Below are positions 9,900-21,451 of a stretch of DNA of 41,162 nt, piece by piece (the stretch's first letter is position 1; every line of letters starts with the position of its first letter). This DNA comes from Liolophura sinensis. Taxonomy: Eukaryota > Mollusca > Polyplacophora > Chitonida > Chitonidae. A program made the translations under genes and the position numbers. The notes under the pieces were generated by a model. The model was not told the origin of the DNA. It saw only the letters and a program-made list of their open reading frames with translations, and made no database searches. The DNA is taken from positions 1-41,162 of the forward strand of contig NW_027018327.1 in NCBI RefSeq assembly GCF_032854445.1, given 5' to 3'.

Positions 9900-12800
9900 T
9901 GCCTGGCCCAATTCCGCATCTTTTGGCACCTTATTGATGTGGGTCAGTGTTCAATTGTACTTTTTACAGCAGACTGTATCTAGTACTTTGTGTTTTTAAT
10001 GAACAAATGGTGTGGTTTTTCTACACGTAAATAAAGACATTGAGATTGTCTTCGACCTAGAAATAAGACAATTGCTGGGTGAGTTAAATGGGCTTAGCCC
10101 AAAGATTTCAGGTCTTCTGGGCTACCAAAGGGCACATAACCTATGGTCAAAAGTTGAATATAGTAATGACCAATCGCGATGGTACATAGTACAGTGTAGC
10201 CGATTTCAATTAACAAAAAGACCAGGCAAAAATGCAAAAGTGGAAAAACTGTTCCAGTGCTGCTGGTAAGAGGCTAATCCGACGTATTTTGTGACGAGAA
10301 ATCGAATGGTGCAAACCGCGTTGCTCTCCGACCAATACTTTTGGCTGTAGCGACAATTGAATGATCATTGATGACAACATCACGTGCCTAGAAACGGCTC
10401 TTACTCCATGGAAACCAAGGAAATTTGCAATTTTTTAAACAGCTGCCGATGCCTGGCCCAGTTCCGCATCTTTTGGTACCTTATTGATGTGGGTCAGTGT
10501 TCAATTGTACTTTTTACAGCAGACTGTATCTAGTACTTTGTGTTTTTTATGTACAAATGATGTGGTTTTTCTACACGTAGATAAAGACATTGAGATTGTC
10601 TAGGACTTAGAATTAAGACAATTGCTGGGTGAGTTAAATGGGCTTAGCCCAAAGATTTGACGTCTTCTGGGCTACCAAAGGGCACATAACTTATAGTAAA
10701 AAGTTGAATATAGTAATGACGAGTCGCGATGATACATAGTACAGTGTAGCCGATTTCAATTAACAAAAAGACCAGGCAAAAATGCAAAAGTGGAAAAACT
10801 GTTCCAGTGCTGCTGGTAAGAGGCTAATCCGACGTATTTTGTGACGAGAAATCGAATGGTGCAAACCGCGTTGCTCTCCGACCAATACTTTTGGCTGTAG
10901 CGACAATTGAATGATCATTGATGACAACATCACGTGCCTAGAGACGGCTCTTACTCCATGGAAACCAGGGAAATTTGCAATTTTTTAAACAGCTGCCGAT
11001 GCCTGGCCCAATTCCGCATCTTTTGGCACCTTATTGATGTGGGTCAGTGTTCAATTGTACTTTTTACAGCACACTGTATCTAGTACTTTGTGTTTTTTAT
11101 GTACAAATGGTGTGCTTTTTCTACACGTAGATAAAGACATTGAGATTGTCTTGGACTTAGAATTAAGACAATTGCTGGATGCGTTAAATGGGCTTAGCCC
11201 AAAGATTTGACGTCTTCTGGGGTACCAAAGGGCACATAACTTATAGTCAAAAGTTGAATATAGTAATGACTAGTCGCGATGGTAGATAGTACAGTGTAGC
11301 CGATTTCAATTAACAAAAAGACCGGGTAAAAATGCAAAAGTGGAAAAACTGTTCCAGTGCTGCTGTTAAGAGGCTAATCCGACGTATTTTGTGACGAGAA
11401 ATCGAATGGTGCAAACCGCGTTGCTCTCCGATCAAAGCTTTTGCTGTAGCGACAATTGAATGATCACTGATTACAAAATCACGTGCCTAACAACGGTTCT
11501 TACGCCATGGAAACCAGGGAAATTTGCAATTTTTTAAACAGCTGCCGATGCCTGGAACAATTCCGCATCTTTTGGCACCTTATTGATGTGGGTCAGTGTT
11601 CAATTGTACTTTTTACAGCAGACTGTATCTAGTACTTTGTGTTTTTAATGAACAAATGGTGTGGTTTTTCTACACGTAAATAAAGACATTGAGATTGTCT
11701 TCGACCTAGAAATAAGACAATTGCTGGGTGAGTTAAATGGGCTTAGCCCAAAGATTTCAGGTCTTCTGGGCTACCAAAGGGCACATAACCTATGGTCAAA
11801 AGTTGAATATAGTAATGACCAATCGCGATGGTACATAGTACAGTGTAGCCGATTTCAATTAACAAAAAGACCAGGCAAAAATGCAAAAGTGGAAAAACTG
11901 TTCCAGTGCTGCTGGTAAGAGGCTAATCCGACGTATTTTGTGACGAGAAATCGAATGGTGCAAACCGCGTTGCTCTCCGACCAATACTTTTGGATGTAGC
12001 GACAATTGAATGATCATTGATGACAACATCACGTGCCTAGAAACGGCTCTTACTCCATGGAAACCAAGGAAATTTGCAATTTTTTAAACAGCTGCCGATG
12101 CCTGGCCCAGTTCCGCATCTTTTGGTACCTTATTGATGTGGGTCAGTGTTCAATTGTACTTTTTACAGCAGACTGTATCTAGTACTTTGTGTTTTTTATG
12201 TACAAATGATGTGGTTTTTCTACACGTAGATAAAGACATTGAGATTGTCTAGGACTTAGAATTAAGACAATTGCTGGGTGAGTTAAATGGGCTTAGCCCA
12301 AAGGTTTGACGTCTCCTGGGCTACCAAAGGGCACATAACTTATAGTAAAAAGTTGAATATAGTAATGACGAGTCGCGATGGTACATAGTACAGTGTAGCC
12401 GATTTCAATTAACAAAAAGACCAGGCAAAAATGCAAAAGTGGAAAAACTGTTTCAGTGCTGCTGGTAAGAGGCTAATCCGACGTATTTTTTGACGGGAAA
12501 TCGAATGGTGCAAACCGCGTTGCTCTCCGACCAATACTTTTGGCTGTAGCGACAATTGAATGATCATTGATGACTAAATCACGTGCCTAGCAACGGCTTA
12601 TACTCCATGGAAACCAGGGAAATTTGCAATTTTTTAAACAGCTTGCCGGATGCCTGGCCCAATTCCGCATCTTTGGCACCTTATTGATGTGGGTCAGTGT
12701 TCAATTGTACTTTTTACAGCACACTGTATCTAGTACTTTGTGTTTTTTATGTACAAATGGTGTGGTTTTTCTACACGTAGATAAAGACATTGAGATTGTC

Positions 12801-13753
12801 TTGGACTTAGAATTAAGACAATTGCTGGATGCGTTAAATGGGCTTAGCCCAAAAGATTTGACGTCTTCTGGGTACCAAAGGGCACATAACTTATAGTCAA
12901 AAGTTGAATATAGTAATGACTAGTCGCGATGGTAGATAGTACAGTGTAGCCGATTTCAATTAACAAAAAGAACAGGCAAAAATGCAAAAGTGGAAAAACT
13001 GTTTCCAGTGCTGCTGGTAAGAGGCTAATCCGACGTATTTTGTGACGAGAAATCGAATGGTGCAAACCGCGTTGCTCTCCGATCAAAGCTTTTGGCTGTA
13101 GCGACAATTGAATGATCACTGATTACAAAATCACGTGCCTAAAAAACGGCTCTTACTCCATGGAAACCAGGGAAATTTGCAATTTTTTTAAACAGCTGCC
13201 GATGCTGGCCAAATTCCGCATCTTTTGGCACCTTATTGATGTGGGTCAGTGTTCAATTGTACTTTTTACAGCAGATTGTATCTAGTACTTGTGTTTTTAA
13301 TGAACAAATGGTGTGGTTTTTCTACACGTAAATAAAGACATTGAGATTGTCTTCGACCTAGAAATAAGACAATTGCTGGTGAGTTAAATGGGCTTAGCCC
13401 AAAGATTTTCAGGTCTTCTGGGCTACCAAAGGGCACATAACCTATGGTCAAAAGTTAAATATAGTAATGACCAATCGCGATGGTACCATAGTACAGTGTA
13501 GCCGATTTCAATTAACAAAAAAGACCAGGCAAAAATGCAAAAGTGGAAAAACTGTTCCAGTGCAGCTGGTAAGAGGCTAATCCGACGTATTTTGTGGACG
13601 AGAAATCGAATGTGCAAACCGCGTTGCTCTCCGACCAATACTTTTGGCTGTAGCGGACCATTGAATGATCATTGATGACAACATCACGTGACTAGAAACG
13701 GCTCTTACTCCATGGAAACCAAGGAAATTTGCAATTTTTTAAACAGCTGCCGA
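9900..13753 (+). repeat. Higher-order trimer, two copies plus one unit (units 19-25)
   Basis: Units 19, 22 and 25 share TTTTTAATGAAC, CGTAAATAAAG, TCGACCTAGAAATAAG, TTTTCAGG or ATTTCAGG, CCTATGGTC and GACCAATCGCG. Units 20 and 23 share CCCAGTTCC, TTGGTACC, AAATGATGTGG, TCTAGGACTTAG and ATAGTAAAAAG. Units 21 and 24 share CACACTG and GCTGGATGCG. The offset is 1,649 bp. Unit 25 begins a third copy, but unit 26 only partly follows it. In units 19 and 22 the stop after GCCCAAAGATT is changed to TTCAGG, opening an identical 85-codon frame (10012-10269, 11661-11918) that begins with GTG, not ATG. Confidence 0.9.
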
Positions 13754-15952
13754 TGCCTGGCCCAATTCCGCATCTTTTGGCACCTTATTGATGTGGGTCA
13801 GTGTTCAATTGTACTTTTTACAGCAGACTGTATCTAGTACTTTGTGTTTTTTATGTACAAATGGTGTGGTTTTTCTACACGTAGATAAAGACATTGAGAT
13901 TGTCTTGGACTTAGAATTAAGACAATTGCTGGGTGAGTTAAATGGGCTTAGCCCAAAGATTTGACGTCTTCTGGGCTACCAAAGGGCACATAACTTATAG
14001 TCAAAAGTTGAATATAGTAATGACGAGTCGCGATGGTACATAGTACAGTGTAGCCGATTTCAATTAACAAAAAGACCAGGCAAAAATGCAAAAGTGGAAA
14101 AACTGTTCCAGTGCTGCTGGTAAGAGTCTAATCCGACGTATTTTTTGTCGGGAAATCGAATGGTGCAAACCGCGTTGCTCTCCGACCAATACTTTTGGCT
14201 GTAGCGACAATTGAATGATCATTGATGACTAAATCACGTGCCTAGAAACGGCTTATACTCCATGGAAACCAGGGAAATTTGCATTTTTTTTAACAGCTGC
14301 CGATGCCTGGAACAATTCCGCATCTTTTGGCACCTTATTGATGTGGGTCAGTGTTCAATTGTACTTTTTACAGCAGACTGTATCTAGTACTTTGTGTTTT
14401 TTATGTACAAATGGTGTGCTTTTTCTACACGTAGATAAAGACATTGAGATTGTCTTGGACTTAGAAGTAAGACAATTGCTGGGTCAGTTAAATGGGCTTA
14501 GCCCAAAGATTTGACGTCTTCTGGGCTACCAAAGGGCACATAACTTATAGTCAAAAGTTGAATATAGTAATGACCAGTCGCGATGGTAGATAGTACAGTG
14601 TAGCCGATTTCAATTAACAAAAAGACCAGGGAAAAATGCAAAAGTGGAAAAACTGTTCCAGTGCTGCTGGTAAGAGGCTAATCCGACGTATTTTTTGACG
14701 AGAAATCGAATGGCGCAAACCGCGTTGCTCTCCGACCAATACTTTTGGCTGTAGCGACAATTGAATGATCATTGATGACAACATCACGTGACTAGAAACG
14801 GCTCTTAGTCCATGGAAACCAGGAAATTTGCAATTTTTTAAACAGCTGCCGATGCCTGGCCCAGTTCCGCATCTTTTGGTACCTTATTGATGTGGGTCAG
14901 TGTTCAATTGTACTTTTTACAGCAGACTGTATCTAGTACTTTGTGTTTTTTATGTACAAATGGTGTGGTTTTTCTACACGTAGATAAAGACATTGAGATT
15001 GTCTTGGACTTAGAATTAAGACAATTGCTGGGTGAGTTAAATGGGCTTAGCCCAAAGATTTGACGTCTTCTGGGCTACCAAAGGGCACATAACTTATAGT
15101 CAAAAGTTGAATATGGTAATGACGAGTCGCGATGGTACATAGTACAGTGTAGCCGATTTCAATTAACAAAAAGACCAGGCAAAAATGCAAAAGTGGAAAA
15201 AGTGTTTCAGTGCTGCTGGTAAGAGGCTAATCCGACGTATTTTTTGACGGGAAATCGAATGGTGCAAACCGCGTTGCTCTCCGACCAATACTTTTGGCTG
15301 TAGCGACAATTGAATGATCATTGATGACTAAATCACGTGCCTAGCAACGGCTTATACTCCATGGAAACCAGGGAAATTTGCAATTTTTTAAACAGCTGCC
15401 GATGCCTGGCCCAATTCCGCATCTTTTGGCACCTTATTGATGTGGGTCAGTGTTCAATTGTACTTTTTACAGCAGACTGTATCTAGTACTTTGTGTTTTT
15501 TATGTACAAATGGTGTGGTTTTTCTACTCGTAGATATAGACATTGAGATTGTCTTAGACCTAGAAAAAAGACAATTGCTGGGTGAGTTAAATGGGCTTAG
15601 CCCAAAGATTTGACGTCTTCTGGGGTACCAAAGGGCACATAACTTATAGTCAAAAGTTGAATATAGTAATGACCAGTCGCGATGGTACATAATACAGTGT
15701 AGCCGATTTCAATTAACAAAAAGACCGGGTAAAAATGCAAAAGTGGAAAAACTGTTCCAGTGCTGCTGGTAAGAGGCTAATCCGACGTATTTTTTGACGG
15801 GAAATCGAATGGTGCAAACCGCGTTGCTCTCCGACCAACACATTTGGCTGTAGCGACAATTGAATGATCATTGATGACAACATCACGTGCCTAGAAACGG
15901 CTCTTACTCCATGGAAACCAGGGAAATTTGCAATTTTTTAAACAGCTGCCGA
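13754..15952 (+). repeat. Units 26-29, partly copied 3.85 kb downstream
   Basis: From about 14,126 to 14,720, covering the tail of unit 26 and most of unit 27, the sequence recurs at about 17,972-18,570. Shared marks are TAAGAGTCTAAT, GCATTTTTTTTAACAG (approximate T count), CTGGAACAATTCC, TGGTGTGCTTT, GGGTCAGTTAAATGG and AATGGCGCAAAC. The offset is 3,849 bp, seven units. Unit 28 resembles units 20 and 23 (CCCAGTTCC, TTGGTACC, GACGAGTCG). Unit 29 has its own ACTCGTAGATATAG and AAAAAAG changes. Confidence 0.82.
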
Positions 15953-17052
15953 TGCCTGGCCCAATTCCGCATCTTTTGGCACCTTATTGTTGTGGGTCAG
16001 TGTTCAATTGTACTTTTTACAGCAGACTGTATCTAGTACTTTGTGTTTTTTATGTACAAATGGTGTGGTTTTTCTACACGTAGATATAGACATTGAGATT
16101 GTCTTGGACTTAGAAGTAAGACAATTGCTGGGTGAGTTAAATGGGCTTAGCCCAAAGATTTGACGTCTTCTGGGCTACCAAAGTGCACATAACTTATAGT
16201 CAAAAGTTGAATATAGTAATGACCAGTCGCGATGGTAGATAGTACAGTGTAGCCGATTTCAATTAACAAAAAGACCAGGGAAAAATGCAAAAGTGGAAAA
16301 ACTGTTCCAGTGATGCTGGTAAGAGGCTAATCCGACGTATTTTTTGACGAGAAATCGAATGGTGCAAACCGCGTTGCTCTCCGACCAATACTTTTGGCTG
16401 TAGCGACAAATGAATGATGATTGATTACAAAGTCACGTTCCTAGCAACGGCTCTTACTCCATGGAAACCAGGAAAATTTGCAATTTTTTAAACAGCCTCC
16501 GATGCCTGGCCCAATTCCGCATCTTTTGGCACCTTATTGTTGTGGGTCAGTGTTCAATTGTACTTTTTACAGCAGACTGTATCTAGTACTTTGTGTTTTT
16601 TATGTACAAATGGTGTGGTTTTTTCTACACGTAGATATAGACATTGAGATTGTCTTGGACTTAGAAGTAAGACAATTGCTGGGTGAGTTAAATGGGCTTA
16701 GCCCAAAGATTTGACGTCTTCTGGGCTACCAAAGTGCACATAACTTATAGTCAAAAGTTGAATATAGTAATGACCAGTCGCGATGGTAGATAGTACAGTG
16801 TAGCCGATTTCAATTAACAAAAAGACCAGGGAAAATGCAAAAGTGGAAAAACTGTTCCAGTGCTGCTGGTAAGAGGCTAATACGACGTATTTTTTGACGA
16901 GAAATCGAATGGTGCAAACCGCGTTGCTCTCCGACCAATACTTTTGGCTGTAGCGACAAATGAATGATGATTGATTACAAAGTCACGTTCCTAGCAACGG
17001 CTCTTACTCCATGGAAACCAGGAAAATTTGCAATTTTTTAAACAGCCTCCGA
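15953..17052 (+). repeat. Nearly private duplicate of single units (30 and 31)
   Basis: Two adjacent 550-bp units share marks seen almost nowhere else: TTATTGTTGTGGG, AAAGTGCAC, GATGATTGATTACAAAG, CACGTTCC, AGGAAAATTTGC and CAGCCTCC. They differ at only a few positions, for example CAGTGATGCTGG against CAGTGCTGCTGG and TAATCCG against TAATACG. This is the smallest and probably one of the youngest duplications in the window. Confidence 0.85.
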
Positions 17053-20000
17053 TGCCTGGCCCAATTCCGCATCTTTTGGCACCTTATTGATGTGGGTCGG
17101 TGTTCAATTGTACTTTTTACAGCAGACTGTATCTAGTACTTTGTGTTTTTTATGTACAAATGGTGTGGTTTTTCTACACGTAGATAAAGACATTGAGATT
17201 GTCTTCGACTTAGAAGTATGACAATTACTGGGTGAGTTAAATGGGCTTAGGCCAAAGATTTGACGTCTTCTGGGCTACCGAAGGGCACATAACTTATAGT
17301 CAAAAGTTGAATATAGTAATGACCAGTCGCGATGGTACATAGTACAGTGCAGCCGATTTTAATTAACAAAAAGACCAGGCAAAAATGCAAAAGTGGAAAA
17401 ACTGTTCCAGTGCTGCTGGTAAGAGGCTAATCCGACGTATTTTTTGACGAGAAATCGAATGGTGCAAACCGAGTTGCTCTCCGACCAATACTTTTGGCTG
17501 TAGCGACAATTGAATGATTATTGATGACAAAATCACTTGCCTAGCAACGGCTTTTACTCCACGGAAACCAGGGAAATTTCCAATTTTTTAAACAGCTGCC
17601 GATGCCTGGCCCAATTCCGCATCTTTTGGCACCTTTTTGATGTGGGTCAGTGTTCAATTGTACTTTTTACAGCAGACTGTATCTCGAACATTGTGTTTTT
17701 TATGTACAAATGGTGTGGTTTTTCTACACGTAGATAAAGACATTGAGATTGTCTTGGACTTAGAAGTAAGACACTTGCTGGGTGAGTTAAATGGGCTAAG
17801 CCCAAAGATTTGACGCCTTCTGGGCTACCGAAGGGCACATAACTTATAGTCAAAAGTTGAATATAGTAATGACCAGTCGCGATGGTACATAATACAGTGT
17901 AGCCGATTTCAATTAACAAAAAGACCAGGCAAAAATGCAAAAGTGGCAAAACTGTTCCAGTGCTGCTGGTAAGAGTCTAATCCGACGTATTTTTTGACGG
18001 GAAATCGAATGGTGCAAACCGCGTTGCTCTCCGACCAATACTTTTGGCTGTAGCGACAATTGAATGATCATTGATGACTAAATCACGTGCCTAGAAACGG
18101 CTTATACTCCATGGAAACCAGGGAAATTTGCATTTTTTTTAACAGCTGCCGATGCCTGGAACAATTCCGCATCTTTTGGCACCTTATTGATGTGGGTCAG
18201 TGTTCAATTGTACTTTTTACAGCAGACTGTATCTAGTACTTTGTGTTTTTTATGTACAAATGGTGTGCTTTTTCTACACGTAGATAAAGACATTGAGATT
18301 GTCTTGGACTTAGAAGTAAGACAATTGCTGGGTCAGTTAAATGGGCTTAGCCCAAAGATTTGACGTCTTCTGGGCTACCAAAGGGCACATAACTTATAGT
18401 CAAAAGTTGAATATAGTAATGACTAGTCGCGATGGTAGATAGTACAGTGTAGCCGATTTCAATTAACAAAAAGACCAGGGAAAAATGCAAAAGTGGAAAA
18501 ACTGTTCCAGTGCTGCTGGTAAGAGGCTAATCCGACGTATTTTTTGACGAGAAATCGAATGGCGCAAACCGCGTTGCTCTCCGACCAATACTTTTGGCTG
18601 TAGCGACAATTGAATGATCATTGATGACAACATCACGTGCCTAGAAACGGCTCTTACTCCATGGAAACCAGGAAAATTTGCAATTTTTAAACAGCCTCCG
18701 ATGCCTGGCCCAATTCCGCATCTTTTGGTACCTTATTGATGTGGGTCAGTGTTCAATTGTACTTTTTACAGCAGACTGTATCTAGTACTTTGTGTTTTTT
18801 TTTGTACAAATGGTGTGGTTTTTCTACACGTAGATAAAGACATTGAGATTGTCTTGGACTTAGAATTAAGACAATTGCTGGGTGAGTTAAATGGGCTTAG
18901 CCCAAAGATTTGACGTCTTCTGGGCTACCAAAGTGCACATAACTTATAGTCAAAAGTTGAATATAGTAATGACCAGTCGCGATGGTACATAGTACAGTGC
19001 AGCCGATTTTAATTAACAAAAAGACCAGGCAAAAATGCAAAAGTGGAAAAACTGTTCCAGTGCTGCTGGTAAGAGGCTAATCCGACGTATTTTTTGACGA
19101 GAAATCGAATGGTGCAAACCGCGTTGCTCTCCGACCAATACTTTTGGCTGTAGCGACAATTGAATGATTATTGATGACAAAATCACTTGCCTAGCAACGG
19201 CTTTTACTCCACGGAAACCAGGGAAATTTCCAATTTTTTAAACAGCTGCCGATGCCTGGCCCAATTCCGCATCTTTTGGCACCTTTTTGATGTGGGTCAG
19301 TGTTCAATTGTACTTTTTACAGCAGACTGTATCTAGAACATTGTGTTTTTTATGTACAAATGGTGTGGTTTTTCTACACGTAGATAAAGACATTGAGATT
19401 GTCTTGGACTTAGAAGTAAGACACTTGCTGGGTGAGTTAAATGGGCTAAGCCCAAAGATTTGACGCCTTCTGGGCTACCGAAGGGCACATAACTTATAGT
19501 CAAAAGTTGAATATAGTAATGACCAGTCGCGATGGTACATAATACAGTGTAGCCGATTTCAATTAACAAAAAGACCAGGCAAAAATGCAAAAGTGGAAAA
19601 ACTGTATCAGTGCTGCTGGTAAGAGGCTAATGCGACGTATTTTTTGACGTGAAATCAAATGATGCAAACCGAGTTGCTCTCCGACCAATACTTTTGGCTG
19701 TAGCGACAATTGAATGATCATTGATGACAAAATTACGTGCCTAGCAACGGCTCTTACTCCATGGAAACTAGGGAAATTTGCAATTTTTTAAACAGCTGCC
19801 GATGCCTGGTCCAATTCCGCATCTTTTGGCACCTTATTGATGTGGGTCAGTGTTCAATTGTACTTTTTACAGCAGACTGTATCTAGTACTTTGTGTTTTT
19901 TATGTACAAATGGTGTGGTTTTTCTACACGTAAATAAAAACATTGAGATTGTCTTGGACTTAGAAGTAAGACAATTGCTGGGTGAGTTAAATGGGCTTAG

Positions 20001-21451
20001 GCCAAAGATTTGACGTCTTCTGGGCTACCGAAGGGCACATAACTTATAGTCAAAAGTTGAATATAGTAATGACCAGTCGCGATGGTACATAGTACAGTGT
20101 AGCTGATTTCAATTAACAAAAAGACCAGGCAAAAATGCAAAAGTGGAAAAACTGTTCCAGTGCTGCTGGTAAGAGGCTAATCCGACGTATTTTGTGACGA
20201 GAAATCGAATGGTGCAAACCGCGTTGCTCTCCGACCAATACCTTTGTCTGTAGCGACAATTGAATGATCATTGATGACAAAATCACTTGCCTAGCAGCGG
20301 CTCTTACTCCATGGAAACCAGGGAAATTTGCAATTTTTTAAACAGCTGCCGATGCCTGGCCCAATTCCGCATCTTTTTGCACCTTATTGATGTGGGTCAG
20401 TGTTCAATTGTACTTTTTACAGCAGACTGTATCTAGTACTTTGTGTTTTTTATGTACAAATGGTGTGGTTTTTCTACACGTAGATAAAGACATTGAGATT
20501 GTCTTGGACTTAGAAGTAAGACAATTGCTGGGTGAGTTAAATGGGCTAAGCCCAAAGATTTGACGCCTTCTGGGCTACCGAAGGGCACATAACTTATAGT
20601 CAAAACTTGAATATAGTAATGACCAGTCGCGATGGTACATAGTACAGTGTAGCCGATTTCAATTAACAAAAAGATCAGGCAAAAATCAAAAGTGAAAAAA
20701 CTGTTCCAGTGCTGCTGGTAAGAGGCTAATGCGACGTATTTTTTGACGAGAAATCGAATGGTGCAAACCGCGTTGCTCTCCGACCAATACTTTTGGCTGT
20801 AGCGACAATTGAATGATCATTGATGACAAAATCACGTGCCTAGCAACGGCTCTTACTCCATGGAAACCAGGGAAATTTCCAATTTTTTAAACAGCCTCCG
20901 ATGCCTGGCCCAATTCCGCATCTTTTGGCACCTTATTGATCTGAGTCAGTGTTCAATTGTACTTTTTACAGCAGACTGTATCTAGTACTTTGTGTTTTTT
21001 ATGTACAAATGGTGTGGTTTTTCTACACGTAGATAAAGACATTGAGATTGTCTTCGACTTAGAATTAAGACAATTGCTGGGTGAGTTAAATGGGCTTAGG
21101 CCAAAGATTTGACGTCTTCTGGGCTACCGAAGGGCACATAACTTATAGTCAATAGTTGAATATAGTAATGACCAGTCGCGATGGTACATAGTACAGTGTA
21201 GCCGATTTCAATTAACAAAAAGACCAGGCAAAAATGCAAAAGTGGAAAAACTGTTCCAGTGCTGCTGGTAAGAGGCTAATCCGACGTATTTTGTGACGAG
21301 AAATCGAATGGTGCAAACCGCGTTGCTCTCCGGCCAATACTTTTGGCTGTAGCGACAATTGAATGATCATTGATCTCAAAATAACGTGCCTAGCAACGGC
21401 TTTTACTCCATGGAAACCAGGGAAATTTGCAATTGTTTAAACAGCTGCCGA
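17053..21451 (+). repeat. Units 32-39, transition into the right-hand subfamily
   Basis: Most units from here on carry ACCGAAGG where the left part has ACCAAAGG, and GGCC or CTAAGCCC where the left part has CTTAGCCC. The second half of unit 32 plus first half of unit 33 (about 17,340-17,960) recur at about 18,990-19,600, offset 1,650 bp, with CAGTGCAGCC, CACTTGCC, CTCCACGG, ACCTTTTTGATG and GAACATTG. Between these copies sits the insert matching units 26-27. Unit 38 is related to units 52 and 53 (GACGCC, CAAAACTTG). Confidence 0.82.

Noticed and set aside
10012-10269. Identical 85-codon frames in units 19 and 22 as a conserved peptide
   Set aside because: The start is GTG with a TGA four codons upstream. 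Identity is explained by the 1,649-bp duplication, and the third copy (unit 25) is disrupted by indels.
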